A DNA stretch of 5,477 nucleotides from Alphaproteobacteria bacterium (lineage in GTDB: Bacteria > Pseudomonadota > Alphaproteobacteria > UBA8366 > GCA-2717185). The notes under the pieces were generated by a model. That model was not told the DNA's origin and searched no databases. It worked only from the letters and a program-made list of their open reading frames with translations. Shown here piece by piece: positions 1 to 5,477 of the stretch. The position numbers and the translations under genes were made by a program. The stretch spans positions 1 through 5,477 of the forward strand of contig JAESSL010000369.1 in assembly GCA_016764135.1 (NCBI GenBank). The letters run 5' to 3'. Each line of letters starts with the position of its first letter. Position 1 is the stretch's first letter.

Positions 1-815
1 ACCGGGAAGTAATTGAACCCGTTCACCGTCCGAAAATCCGTGACTTCGTGCACCTTGAAAATCGGCGCCACAGCGTCATTGATGTGATAGGCGTCCAGCG
101 TGCCCCGTTGCATCGCGGTATAGGCGTCGGCCGCCGGCATTGATACCGGCACGGCGCCCAGGGCTGCGATGATTTTAGCGTGCGGTCCGCCACCGGCGCG
201 GACCTTCAGGCCCTTTACTTCTTCCAACGTGCGGACAGGTTTCTTGGTGTACAAATGATACGCCGCCGTTTGTGAGGCGCGCGCCAGTTTGACGCCCTTG
301 AAGCGTTCAAAACGCTTTTTCAGGTATTTCGGATAAAGCTCTTCGGAAATCGCCGTCGCTTCATGCGTGTTGTTAAACAGGAACGGTAATCCCAACCCGT
401 GCAACAGATCGTAGTCGCGGGCGTTATACGCCGGAAAGCAGGGCGCGTAATCACTGACTCCCGTCCGCACCGCCTTGCGGCCGTCGCGCGCGCCGTGAAT
501 CGTTTTGGACCAGGTGTCATTCACCTTGATCTTGCCATTCGACATTTTTTCCAGCACGCGAAAGGCTTTGATGCTGACTTTCGCCAGACCGGAGACTTTC
601 GGCACATGGTGCGATGAGGTCATGGTGATGACCGGACCGGTATAGGTGACTTTCGCACTGCCGTAGCTTTTGATGTCGCCAGACATCCAGTCCTGCGCCA
701 GCGACAGGTTTTTCATTACTTCAGCTTCGGTTGTTCCAACCTCGCCCGCCTGTGCGTTAGCGCCCAAAAGCGCTCCCATGGCAACCGCCGCGCTCAAAAT
801 CATATGTCTAGACAT
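1..815 (-). CDS. TRAP transporter periplasmic solute-binding protein, DctP family (partial, C-terminus outside window)
   Basis: This is the extracytoplasmic binding subunit of a tripartite ATP-independent periplasmic transporter, which captures a substrate, usually an organic acid, for a DctQ/DctM membrane pair. The reading frame is open for 271 codons and leaves the window; family members are about 320-350 residues, so roughly the last quarter is missing. Residues 1-23 look like a Sec signal peptide with a short R/H start, a hydrophobic Ala/Leu core and an AQA cleavage site before G24. Family hallmarks follow: a SSHHVP segment (67-72), GLPFLF (142-147), KGLKVRAGGGPHAK with the conserved substrate-carboxylate arginine at R206, LGAVPVSMPAADAY, and the MQRGTLDA stretch with D241. 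The start at 815 is chosen because GGGAGGG lies 8 bases upstream; the in-frame ATG four codons later is too far from it. The membrane subunits are not in view. The ligand cannot be read from sequence. The gene follows the monooxygenase on the same strand after 172 bases with no obvious terminator between them, so co-transcription is possible. Confidence 0.93.
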   Translation of the reverse strand, partial: MSRHMILSAAVAMGALLGANAQAGEVGTTEAEVMKNLSLAQDWMSGDIKSYGSAKVTYTGPVITMTSSHHVPKVSGLAKVSIKAFRVLEKMSNGKIKVNDTWSKTIHGARDGRKAVRTGVSDYAPCFPAYNARDYDLLHGLGLPFLFNNTHEATAISEELYPKYLKKRFERFKGVKLARASQTAAYHLYTKKPVRTLEEVKGLKVRAGGGPHAKIIAALGAVPVSMPAADAYTAMQRGTLDAYHINDAVAPIFKVHEVTDFRTVNGFNYFP

Positions 816-818
816 ATG
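801..818. repeat. Perfect 18-base palindrome over the TRAP binding-protein start codon
   Basis: The sequence CATATGTCTAGACATATG reads identically on both strands. It contains the start codon of the binding-protein gene (813-815) and its next four codons (MSRHM) plus three bases upstream. The Shine-Dalgarno GGGAGGG (824-830) lies just outside it. It could be a DNA operator or, in RNA, a stem that pairs the start codon; coincidence from coding plus AT-rich start context cannot be ruled out. The symmetry is seen directly; function is inference. Confidence 0.5.
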
Positions 819-987
819 CCGATCCCTCCCCTGATTGACGTCCTACACCCGGCCAAGCGTCATAACAGCTTGATCCATGTGTTCAGCCTAGGACAGGAAG
901 ATCATTTACCGCAAGTCTTTGGCGCCGGATTCAGTTTTACACGATCAAAAGTTGCGTTTTAAACGGTTGGCGGAACTCGACTGGCGC

Positions 988-2352
988 TTACTCGGCGGCG
1001 TCGTATTTTGTCCGCCAGGCGCCGATGTCAGGTCGCTCCAGCCCCAGATGATCGCGCAAAGTTGGTCCGGAATATTCTTTTCGGTAGAGTCCCCGCTTTT
1101 GGAGTTCGGGCACCACATATTTGACAAAATCCTCAAACGCGCCTGGCTGATGGGTTGGTCCTACGACGAACCCGTCACACGCAGGCCCGGTGAACCATTC
1201 CTCCATACGGTCGGCGATTTCTTTGGGCCCGCCAACCCAGGTGTTCGCTTCGCTCAACAGACCGCGTTGGGTAATTCTCATGAAGTCGCGCACGGTCGGG
1301 TTCTCGATCCCACTCTCCATGACGCGGTCGCGCATGGCGCGCATGCCCTGCAGGCCTTCGATCTCGTCACTGGTAAACGGCTCGTCCAGTTCTTTCGTCG
1401 CAAAATCGAAATTCAACGCTTCCGACAGTAACGACAGTTGATCCATTTCAGTGGACAGCTTTTCATAAGCGGCGCGGTTATCTTCCGCCTCCATTTTGGT
1501 GGCGGCGACCATGGGGTAGAAGAGCGTTGCGACTTTCATATGATCGGGATTCCGTCCCGCATCCGCCGCGGCGGCCTTGATGCTGGCGTATTCCGCCTTG
1601 CCGGATTCCAGCTCGCGATAGACGACGAAAAGCAACTCGCCCCACCGGGCGCCAAAAAGCTTGCCGCGGCCGCTCGACCCGGCCTGAATGACGACCGGGT
1701 GCCCTTGTGGCGTGCGCGGAACGGTAAAGGGGCCACGCGAACTCAGGAATTTTCCCTTGTAGTCAAGGCGGTGAACCTTGTCGGGATGGGCGTAGAGGTT
1801 GTTCTTCTTGTCGACGACGATGGCGTCGTCCTCCCAGGTGTCCCAGTGCCCCAGAACGACTTCCATGAACTCATCCGCCCGATCATACCGAAGCGCATGA
1901 TCCGTGTGCGACTCGCGGCCCATATTGCGGGCTTCGTTATCGTTGACTGACGTCACGACATTCCAAGCCGCACGGCCTTTCGTCATCAGATCGAGCGTCT
2001 GGAACACACGGGCGACGTGAAAGGGCTCGTGATAGGTTGTGGAATAGGTCGCGCCGAGCCCCAGATGCGTGGTCACCGCCGCCATGGTCATCAAGCACGT
2101 CACCGCATCCATTTTAACGCAACGAATGCCATTCTTGACGGTCTCCGCATGATCGCCCGCATACATATCGGGCATCGCCAGACGGTCGTCAAAAAAGCCC
2201 ATATCGAATTTTCCAGCCTCCAGCACGCGAGCGATGTGCTGATAATACTCAGGCGAATAAGTATCGGTTCGCGCGTCCGGATGGCGCCAGGAAGACGGCA
2301 ATGTCGTGCAATTTTGCGCCTGAAGAAACGCCACCAGTGAAATTTGTCTCAT
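988..2352 (-). CDS. FMN-dependent monooxygenase, NtaA/SnaA/DszA (SoxA) family of luciferase-like proteins
   Basis: The predicted 454-residue protein is a cytoplasmic TIM-barrel flavoprotein that uses reduced FMN, supplied by a separate flavin reductase, and O2 to oxygenate a substrate, typically with C-N or C-S bond cleavage. Known relatives act on nitrilotriacetate, EDTA, dibenzothiophene sulfone and pristinamycin IIB. Family signatures run in order: GFFDD (52-56), EPFHVARVFQTLDLMTKGR (109-127), WNVVTS (130-135), RYDRADEFMEVV (155-166), WEDDA (173-177), KVHRLDYKGKF (192-202), GHPVVIQAGSSGRGK (217-231) and GPTHQPGAFEDFV (398-410) near the C-terminus. Length is typical, and no frameshift or missing motif is seen. 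The frame is open to an ATG at 2442, but the added residues do not resemble the family and lack a ribosome site. Of the two close starts, ATG at 2352 is 9 bases from GGGAG and ATG at 2358 only 3, so 2352 is preferred. No reductase partner lies in the window. It is divergent from the lyase gene across the central gap. The family is secure; the substrate is unknown. Confidence 0.93.
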   Translation of the reverse strand: MRQISLVAFLQAQNCTTLPSSWRHPDARTDTYSPEYYQHIARVLEAGKFDMGFFDDRLAMPDMYAGDHAETVKNGIRCVKMDAVTCLMTMAAVTTHLGLGATYSTTYHEPFHVARVFQTLDLMTKGRAAWNVVTSVNDNEARNMGRESHTDHALRYDRADEFMEVVLGHWDTWEDDAIVVDKKNNLYAHPDKVHRLDYKGKFLSSRGPFTVPRTPQGHPVVIQAGSSGRGKLFGARWGELLFVVYRELESGKAEYASIKAAAADAGRNPDHMKVATLFYPMVAATKMEAEDNRAAYEKLSTEMDQLSLLSEALNFDFATKELDEPFTSDEIEGLQGMRAMRDRVMESGIENPTVRDFMRITQRGLLSEANTWVGGPKEIADRMEEWFTGPACDGFVVGPTHQPGAFEDFVKYVVPELQKRGLYRKEYSGPTLRDHLGLERPDIGAWRTKYDAAE

Positions 2353-2361
2353 CGCCATGTT

Positions 2362-2366
2362 CTCCC
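2362..2366 (-). promoter_or_regulatory. Ribosome binding site of the FMN monooxygenase, deciding its start
   Basis: On the minus strand GGGAG lies 9 bases before the ATG at 2352 and 3 bases before the ATG at 2358. The spacing favours 2352; the two starts differ by two residues (Met-Ala). The longer open frame beginning at 2442 has no comparable site. Confidence 0.6.
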
Positions 2367-2478
2367 TGAGATTTTCAATGACCAAACGTAAAGGGTTCGC
2401 GCCGGACGGCCTCCACAAGATTGCTTGTCGTTCGATGAACAAACGGTGCGCGACGGGCGCGCGACATAAACAATAGCG

Positions 2479-2499
2479 GGATAAACAGAGCTGTTATCC
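2479..2499. promoter_or_regulatory. Candidate operator: GGATAA-N9-TTATCC near-palindrome
   Basis: Two perfect 6-base inverted half-sites flank nine bases. Allowing one bulged A, the symmetry extends to GGATAA(A)CAG, AG, CTGTTATCC, that is nine paired positions per arm. It lies about 127 bases upstream of the monooxygenase start, in the right range for a repressor or activator site on its promoter. The 21-base size suits a dimeric regulator such as a GntR-, TetR- or LacI-type protein, but the binding protein is unknown. Confidence 0.4.
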
Positions 2500-2585
2500 T
2501 CGTAACCGGACCGTCTTTCGTCAAGCCAACAATTTTGAAATCCCCCTGAAACACCCCCGAACAGGATCGCGAAATTGAATAAAAC

Positions 2586-2618
2586 CCGCGCCGCAGCAGC
2601 GTCCGGGACGTGGCGCGG
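2586..2618. repeat. Nested GC-rich inverted repeat
   Basis: Outer arms CCGCGCC (2586-2592) and GGCGCGG (2612-2618) are perfect complements. Between them sit inner arms CGTCC (2600-2604) and GGACG (2606-2610) around one G. Together they could form a two-level stem with an asymmetric internal loop. No T-run follows on either strand, so it is not a standard intrinsic terminator. Some such structure is expected by chance in GC-rich DNA. Confidence 0.35.
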
Positions 2619-2789
2619 TCCTGCGTCAACGGGCCGCGATTAAAGGTATGGACAACCCATGTCGATATCCGGAGCCGCCAAACGAGTCGACGCCACCTCG
2701 TCCATATTCGAATCTTCGCGGTCGCGAGATCAGACTTGATCGATGGAGCCGAATCTCAGGGGTGACTTAAGAGTCGATGGCGGGCAAAC

Positions 2790-2810
2790 GACCGGACAAT
2801 TTGACCGGAC
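2790..2810. repeat. Direct repeat GACCGGAC, two copies 13 bases apart
   Basis: Identical 8-base copies lie at 2790-2797 and 2803-2810, separated by AATTT. The core ACCGGAC also occurs at 2505-2511. This may be a regulator site or chance; nothing else supports a function. Confidence 0.25.
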
Positions 2811-2903
2811 GCGCGCACAGGCGCCGTGCATAATTAATAAAATGACGGATTCACGGGAGATATCATTGTAATTTGGATTTTCATGGTCCTTAATTAACGA
2901 TGT

Positions 2904-2930
2904 TAGCGCAGTTAATCCCACGGTAGCGCA
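2904..2930. repeat. Direct repeat TAGCGCA with 20-base pitch upstream of the lyase gene
   Basis: TAGCGCA occurs at 2904-2910 and 2924-2930. Flanks are also similar: GTTAGCGCAGTTAA against GGTAGCGCATGTTGAA. The 20-base spacing is close to two DNA helical turns, placing both copies on one face of the helix, as is common for tandem activator or response-regulator sites. The pair lies just before a weak TTGAAT -35 candidate at 2933-2938. Confidence 0.35.
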
Positions 2931-2982
2931 TGTTGAATGCCGCGTGGCGAGGGGTAAATGCGTTTCAGACCTCGAAGGGAGT

Positions 2983-3008
2983 TCCCAGGACGCATCGACG
3001 TCCTGGGA
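2983..3008 (+). promoter_or_regulatory. Perfect hairpin in the leader of the lyase gene
   Basis: Arms TCCCAGGACG (2983-2992) and CGTCCTGGGA (2999-3008) are fully complementary over 10 bases around the loop CATCGA. The hairpin ends 75 bases before the ATG at 3084. No T-run follows, so it is not an intrinsic terminator. A further copy of TCCTGGG at 3024-3030 could pair with the left arm instead, allowing two alternative folds. It may be an operator if double-stranded or a leader-RNA control element if transcribed; which of these holds depends on where transcription starts. Confidence 0.45.
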
Positions 3009-3070
3009 GAAAATTCCATAATATCCTGGGCCCGCGGCGATCGTTTTCCGTGTGCGTCCGCAACTTAAAT

Positions 3071-3076
3071 AAGGAG
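3071..3076 (+). promoter_or_regulatory. Strong ribosome binding site of the lyase gene
   Basis: AAGGAG stands 7 bases before the ATG at 3084, a near-ideal site, which fixes the start of the thiamine-diphosphate enzyme. Confidence 0.85.
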
Positions 3077-3083
3077 ATAAGGG

Positions 3084-4739
3084 ATGGGTACGGTCACAGG
3101 CGCTACGCTGTTGGCGCGAAACTTAAAACAGCAAGGCGTCGAATATATGTTCGGGATTGTCGGTTTTCCCGTACAACCTATCGCCAAAGCCGCACAGGAA
3201 GCTGGCATCCAGTATGTCGGAATGCGCAATGAGCAGTCGGCGTCCTACGCCGCACAGGCCGTTGGGTATATGACGGGTCGCCCCGGCGCCTGTCTGACAG
3301 TGTCCGGTCCTGGCGTCATCCACGCCTTCGCCGGTCTCGCCAATGCGCAGCAGAACTTCTGGCCGATGATCCTCATTGGCGGCGCCTCCGCGATCAGCCA
3401 AAATGGCATGGGCGCGTTCCAGGAAGAACGCCAGGTCGCTCTTGCTGAACCCTATTGTAAATTTGCGCACGCTGTCGAAGACGCGGCGCGTATCCCGTTC
3501 TACGTCGAACAGGCGATCCGGTACTCGATCTATGGTCGCCCGGGCCCCGTCTATCTCGATATGCCCGACGATGTCATTCAGCAGGAAGTCGACGAAGCGA
3601 GCGTAATGCCCGCCGCGACCGTTGCTGAGCCGCCTCGCACGCAAGCGATGCAGGAAGATGTCGAAGCCGCGCTGGACGCCCTCGAATCCGCCGAGCGTCC
3701 GCTGGTCATCTGTGGTAAAGGCATGGCGTGGTCTCGCGCCGAAGAGGAAGTTCGATCTTTCGTCGAACGCACTCAAATCCCGTTCCTGGCCTCGCCCATG
3801 GGCAAAGGCGTCATGGACGACAACCACCCCTTATCCGTCGGTGCGGCGCGTAGCCTCGCGCTGAAGGACGCGGACGTTATCTTCCTGATGGGCGCGCGAT
3901 TGAACTGGATCATGCATTTTGGTCAACCGCCGCGGTTTGGCAAAGACGTCCGCATTATCCAACTGGATATTTCGGCTGAGTCGATCCACCAGAACGTACA
4001 GGCTGAAGTCGCCCTGGTCGGCGATGGCAAAGCCATCGTCAGTCAGATGAACAAAGCGTTGGAAGGCCGTCAGTGGTTCTGCCCCGACGACACGCCGTGG
4101 AAAAAATCCATCGCCGCCAAGGCAGCGGAGAACGCCAAGATGATCCAACCGATGATCGAGGACAATTCCGCGCCGACCAACTACTACCGCGCTTTGCGGG
4201 ACATCAGCCCGTGGATTCCGGACGACGCCATCATCATTGGCGAAGGCGCCAACACCATGGATATCGGCCGGACGCAAATGCCGAACTCCTTGCCACGTCA
4301 CCGTCTTGACGCTGGCAGCTACGGTACCATGGGTATTGGCATGGGCTTCGCCGTTGCAGCCGCCGTCGTCAACCCGGACAAAGCGGTCGTGTCCGTTTCG
4401 GGCGATTCGGCCATCGGGTTCTCCGGAATGGAAATGGAAACCTGCTGCCGTAACAAATTGCCGGTAAAAATTGTCGTGCTCAACAATGGCGGCATCGGCG
4501 GCGGTATCGACAAGCTGCCCGACAACGTCAAGGAAATCCCACCAGGGGTTCTCACCGTTGGCGCACGCTACGACAAGATGATGGAAGCGTTTGGCGGCAA
4601 GGGTATCCTTGTCGAAGATCCTGCGGATTTGAAAGCCGCGCTGGACGAGGCCATGGCCTTTGACGGACCAGCGTTGGTCAACGTGATCTTGGATCCGAAA
4701 GCGGGACGTAAGCCGCAAGAACACGCCTGGCACACCTAA
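3084..4739 (+). CDS. Thiamine-diphosphate enzyme, 2-hydroxyacyl-CoA lyase / oxalyl-CoA decarboxylase family
   Basis: The 551-residue protein has the three-domain layout of ThDP enzymes: PYR domain (about 1-170), central domain (about 190-330) and PP domain (about 370-535). The activating glutamate is E50 in RNEQ. The ThDP-Mg motif begins at GDS (440-442) and ends at NN (467-468). Several stretches follow human-type HACL1 better than oxalyl-CoA decarboxylase, from remembered family sequences: GAFQEERQ (110-117) instead of YEEMDQ, LNWIMHFGQPPRF (273-285), and GANTMDIGRT with PRHRLDAG. The expected reaction is cleavage of a 2-hydroxyacyl-CoA to formyl-CoA and an aldehyde; oxalyl-CoA decarboxylation remains the main alternative. 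Acetolactate synthase is unlikely because of these CoA-lyase motifs. After NNGGI the usual Tyr is replaced by G472 in a glycine-rich GGGID stretch, so substrate preference may differ. The protein has no signal peptide and should be cytoplasmic. A strong AAGGAG site sets the start, and an intrinsic terminator follows the stop by 14 bases, so it is probably a single-gene transcript. Confidence 0.92.
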   Translation: MGTVTGATLLARNLKQQGVEYMFGIVGFPVQPIAKAAQEAGIQYVGMRNEQSASYAAQAVGYMTGRPGACLTVSGPGVIHAFAGLANAQQNFWPMILIGGASAISQNGMGAFQEERQVALAEPYCKFAHAVEDAARIPFYVEQAIRYSIYGRPGPVYLDMPDDVIQQEVDEASVMPAATVAEPPRTQAMQEDVEAALDALESAERPLVICGKGMAWSRAEEEVRSFVERTQIPFLASPMGKGVMDDNHPLSVGAARSLALKDADVIFLMGARLNWIMHFGQPPRFGKDVRIIQLDISAESIHQNVQAEVALVGDGKAIVSQMNKALEGRQWFCPDDTPWKKSIAAKAAENAKMIQPMIEDNSAPTNYYRALRDISPWIPDDAIIIGEGANTMDIGRTQMPNSLPRHRLDAGSYGTMGIGMGFAVAAAVVNPDKAVVSVSGDSAIGFSGMEMETCCRNKLPVKIVVLNNGGIGGGIDKLPDNVKEIPPGVLTVGARYDKMMEAFGGKGILVEDPADLKAALDEAMAFDGPALVNVILDPKAGRKPQEHAWHT

Positions 4740-4753
4740 GGGCGCAATTGACG

Positions 4754-4799
4754 ACGCCGCTCGAGGGGATGTTTCCCCTTGGGCGGCGTTTTCTATTTT
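4754..4799 (+). terminator. Intrinsic terminator after the lyase gene
   Basis: A 15-pair stem (4754-4768 with 4775-4789), including two G-T wobbles, closes the six-base loop ATGTTT and is followed by TTTCTATTTT. It lies directly after the TAA at 4737-4739. This is a textbook rho-independent terminator, and it implies that the next gene has its own promoter or relies on read-through, although only 27 bases remain before the next start codon. Confidence 0.9.
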
Positions 4800-4817
4800 G
4801 GACACTGAATTTTGAGG

Positions 4818-4835
4818 ATGAAAACGATGAAAACG
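4818..4835 (+). repeat. Tandem 9-base duplication containing the start codon of the second oxidoreductase
   Basis: ATGAAAACG occurs twice back to back, giving two in-frame start codons (4818 and 4827) that would encode Met-Lys-Thr twice. The preceding GAGG (4814-4817) abuts the first ATG but is 9 bases from the second, so the second is the likely start. Confidence 0.7.
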
Positions 4836-5477
4836 GGCCGAACCGGCGTTTGGTTTCCCACGAATGGATTGACCAAACCGCAACTGGCGGAATTGGCGCA
4901 AGGCGTTGAACGCCTGAACTATGACGTTTTATGGTACCCGGAATCCTTGTCCTACGAATCTCTGTCGCTGGCCGGATATTTACTCGGCCAGACCGAAAAA
5001 CTTATTCTGGGAAGCGGCATCGCCAACATCTACGCCCGCGACGCGCTGACTGCGATGGCGGGTCATCACACGTTGAATTGCCTGTACGACGACCGGTTTA
5101 TTTTAGGCCTCGGCGTCTCTCACATTCCGCTTGTCGAAGCCGCTCGCGGCCATCAGTTCGGAAAACCCGTAACAACGATGCGCGCTTATCTGGACGCCAT
5201 GGACGCCGCCAAGATCGCCGTAACGCCGCCTTCGAAAAATGTGGTTCTAGCGGCGTTGGGACCCAATATGCTGGCGTTGTCGCGCGACCGAACATGCGGC
5301 GCCCTGCCCTATTGCGTAACGCCAGAACACACCGCCATGGCGAAGGAAATTCTTGGCGACGACAAGTGGCTCTGCGTTGAACAGAAAGTCTGCCTGACCA
5401 CCGACTCCGCCCAGGCAAAAAGCGTCGCTGCAGGAAGCATGGCCCGTTATCTGGCGTTGCCCAATTATCGAAACAAC
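4827..5477 (+). CDS. LLM-class oxidoreductase, TIGR03620-type putative F420-dependent (partial, C-terminus outside window)
   Basis: The frame is open for 217 codons and runs off the window; relatives are about 280-300 residues, so the last quarter is missing. It is a TIM-barrel flavin or deazaflavin oxidoreductase of the luciferase-like class. Subfamily-type stretches in order are GIANIYARDALT (64-75), RFILGLGVSHIPLVE (90-104), MRAYLDAMDAA (118-128), LAALGPNMLALS (141-152), GALPYCVTPEHT (158-169) and LPNYRNN at the edge. These match the pattern recalled for TIGR03620, described as probable F420-dependent and best known from actinobacteria. Whether it uses F420 or FMN cannot be told here, and no F420 biosynthesis gene is in view. 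It shares only the overall fold class with the monooxygenase at 988-2352, not its motifs. The start at 4827 is chosen from the GAGG spacing; the ATG at 4818 has no room for a ribosome site. It lies on the same strand as the lyase gene but beyond a strong terminator. Its substrate is unknown. Confidence 0.9.
   Translation, partial: MKTGRTGVWFPTNGLTKPQLAELAQGVERLNYDVLWYPESLSYESLSLAGYLLGQTEKLILGSGIANIYARDALTAMAGHHTLNCLYDDRFILGLGVSHIPLVEAARGHQFGKPVTTMRAYLDAMDAAKIAVTPPSKNVVLAALGPNMLALSRDRTCGALPYCVTPEHTAMAKEILGDDKWLCVEQKVCLTTDSAQAKSVAAGSMARYLALPNYRNN

Larger units (their letters stand above)
2353..3083. other. Long gene-free divergent intergenic region
   Basis: These 731 bases separate the divergently transcribed monooxygenase and lyase genes. 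All frames are broken by stops; the short open frames inside have no recognisable product and no good ribosome site. The ends near each gene are expected to hold the two promoters, but no hexamer pair close to consensus was found on either strand. The part from about 2825 to 2920 is clearly AT-richer than its surroundings, with runs such as TAATTAATAA and TTAATTAA, as expected for a promoter or protein-binding zone. Weak plus-strand candidates are TTGTAA (2866-2871) with TTAATT (2890-2895), and TTGAAT (2933-2938) with TAAATG (2955-2960). Several inverted and direct repeats in the region are listed separately. No adjacent regulator gene is present. Confidence 0.7.

Noticed and set aside
816..987. 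Terminator or small gene between the monooxygenase and the TRAP binding protein
   Set aside because: No stem followed by a T-run and no credible open frame was seen on either strand.
919..1431. Plus-strand open frames opposite the monooxygenase gene (also 1438-1950 and 2017-2340)
   Set aside because: They are antisense shadows without recognisable motifs or ribosome sites.
2353..2442. N-terminal extension of the monooxygenase to the ATG at 2442
   Set aside because: The extra residues do not resemble the family, the ATG has no ribosome site, and GGGAG before 2352 marks a start that gives the usual family length.
2375..2629. Minus-strand 84-codon frame in the gap
   Set aside because: There is no ribosome site or recognisable motif, and it covers the monooxygenase ribosome site and likely promoter.
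2659..2739. A 26-codon plus-strand frame whose SIFESSRSR stretch faintly recalls the N-terminus of a GntR-type regulator, as if a decayed regulator gene filled the gap
   Set aside because: The likeness covers about ten residues only, stops interrupt it at once, and no helix-turn-helix continues in any frame. Chance is the simpler explanation.
2790..2810. GACCGGAC direct repeat as a defined operator
   Set aside because: It is short, GC-rich and supported by nothing beyond its repetition; it is kept only as a low-confidence repeat.
2801..2834. TTGACC with CATAAT as a sigma-70 promoter
   Set aside because: The spacer is 22 bases, too long for a standard promoter.
2930..3232. Plus-strand 100-codon frame overlapping the lyase start
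   Set aside because: It overlaps the strongly supported lyase gene in another frame and shows no family features.
3831..4901. Long minus-strand open frame (356 codons) opposite the lyase gene, and a similar one at 3123-3827
   Set aside because: They lie antisense to a gene with full family motifs, have no family-like sequence, and are the usual by-product of GC-rich codon use. The first also runs through the terminator.

Overview
The window holds four protein-coding genes, two of them cut by the window edges, arranged as two divergent pairs around a gene-free stretch of about 730 bases. On the minus strand, reading leftwards from the centre, lie a flavin-dependent monooxygenase of the nitrilotriacetate / dibenzothiophene-sulfone type (988-2352) and then the start of a periplasmic TRAP-transporter solute-binding protein (815 down to the left edge). 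On the plus strand lie a complete thiamine-diphosphate enzyme of the 2-hydroxyacyl-CoA lyase / oxalyl-CoA decarboxylase family (3084-4739), a strong intrinsic terminator, and the first 217 codons of a second, unrelated-subclass luciferase-like oxidoreductase of the TIGR03620 (putative F420-dependent) type (4827 to the right edge).

The organism is probably a proteobacterium, most likely an alphaproteobacterium. This is inferred from the moderately high GC content, good Shine-Dalgarno sequences, a Sec-type TRAP binding protein, and the catabolic accessory gene mix. No rRNA, tRNA or marker gene is present to confirm it. No insertion sequence, CRISPR array, phage gene or attachment site was seen.

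The central gap (2353-3083) has no convincing gene. It does carry several symmetrical elements: a GGATAA-N9-TTATCC near-palindrome on the monooxygenase side, a nested GC-rich inverted repeat, two short direct-repeat pairs (one with a 20-base, two-helical-turn pitch), and a perfect hairpin 76 bases before the lyase gene. It is best read as a two-way regulatory region. The start codon of the TRAP binding protein also sits inside a perfect 18-base palindrome.

Functionally the set looks like a small catabolic locus. The binding protein would capture a carboxylate-like substrate, the FMN monooxygenase would open it by oxidative C-N or C-S cleavage, and the lyase would split a 2-hydroxyacyl-CoA into formyl-CoA and an aldehyde (or decarboxylate oxalyl-CoA). 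The second oxidoreductase would handle another redox step. The family assignments are well supported. The substrate and the idea of one shared pathway are inference.
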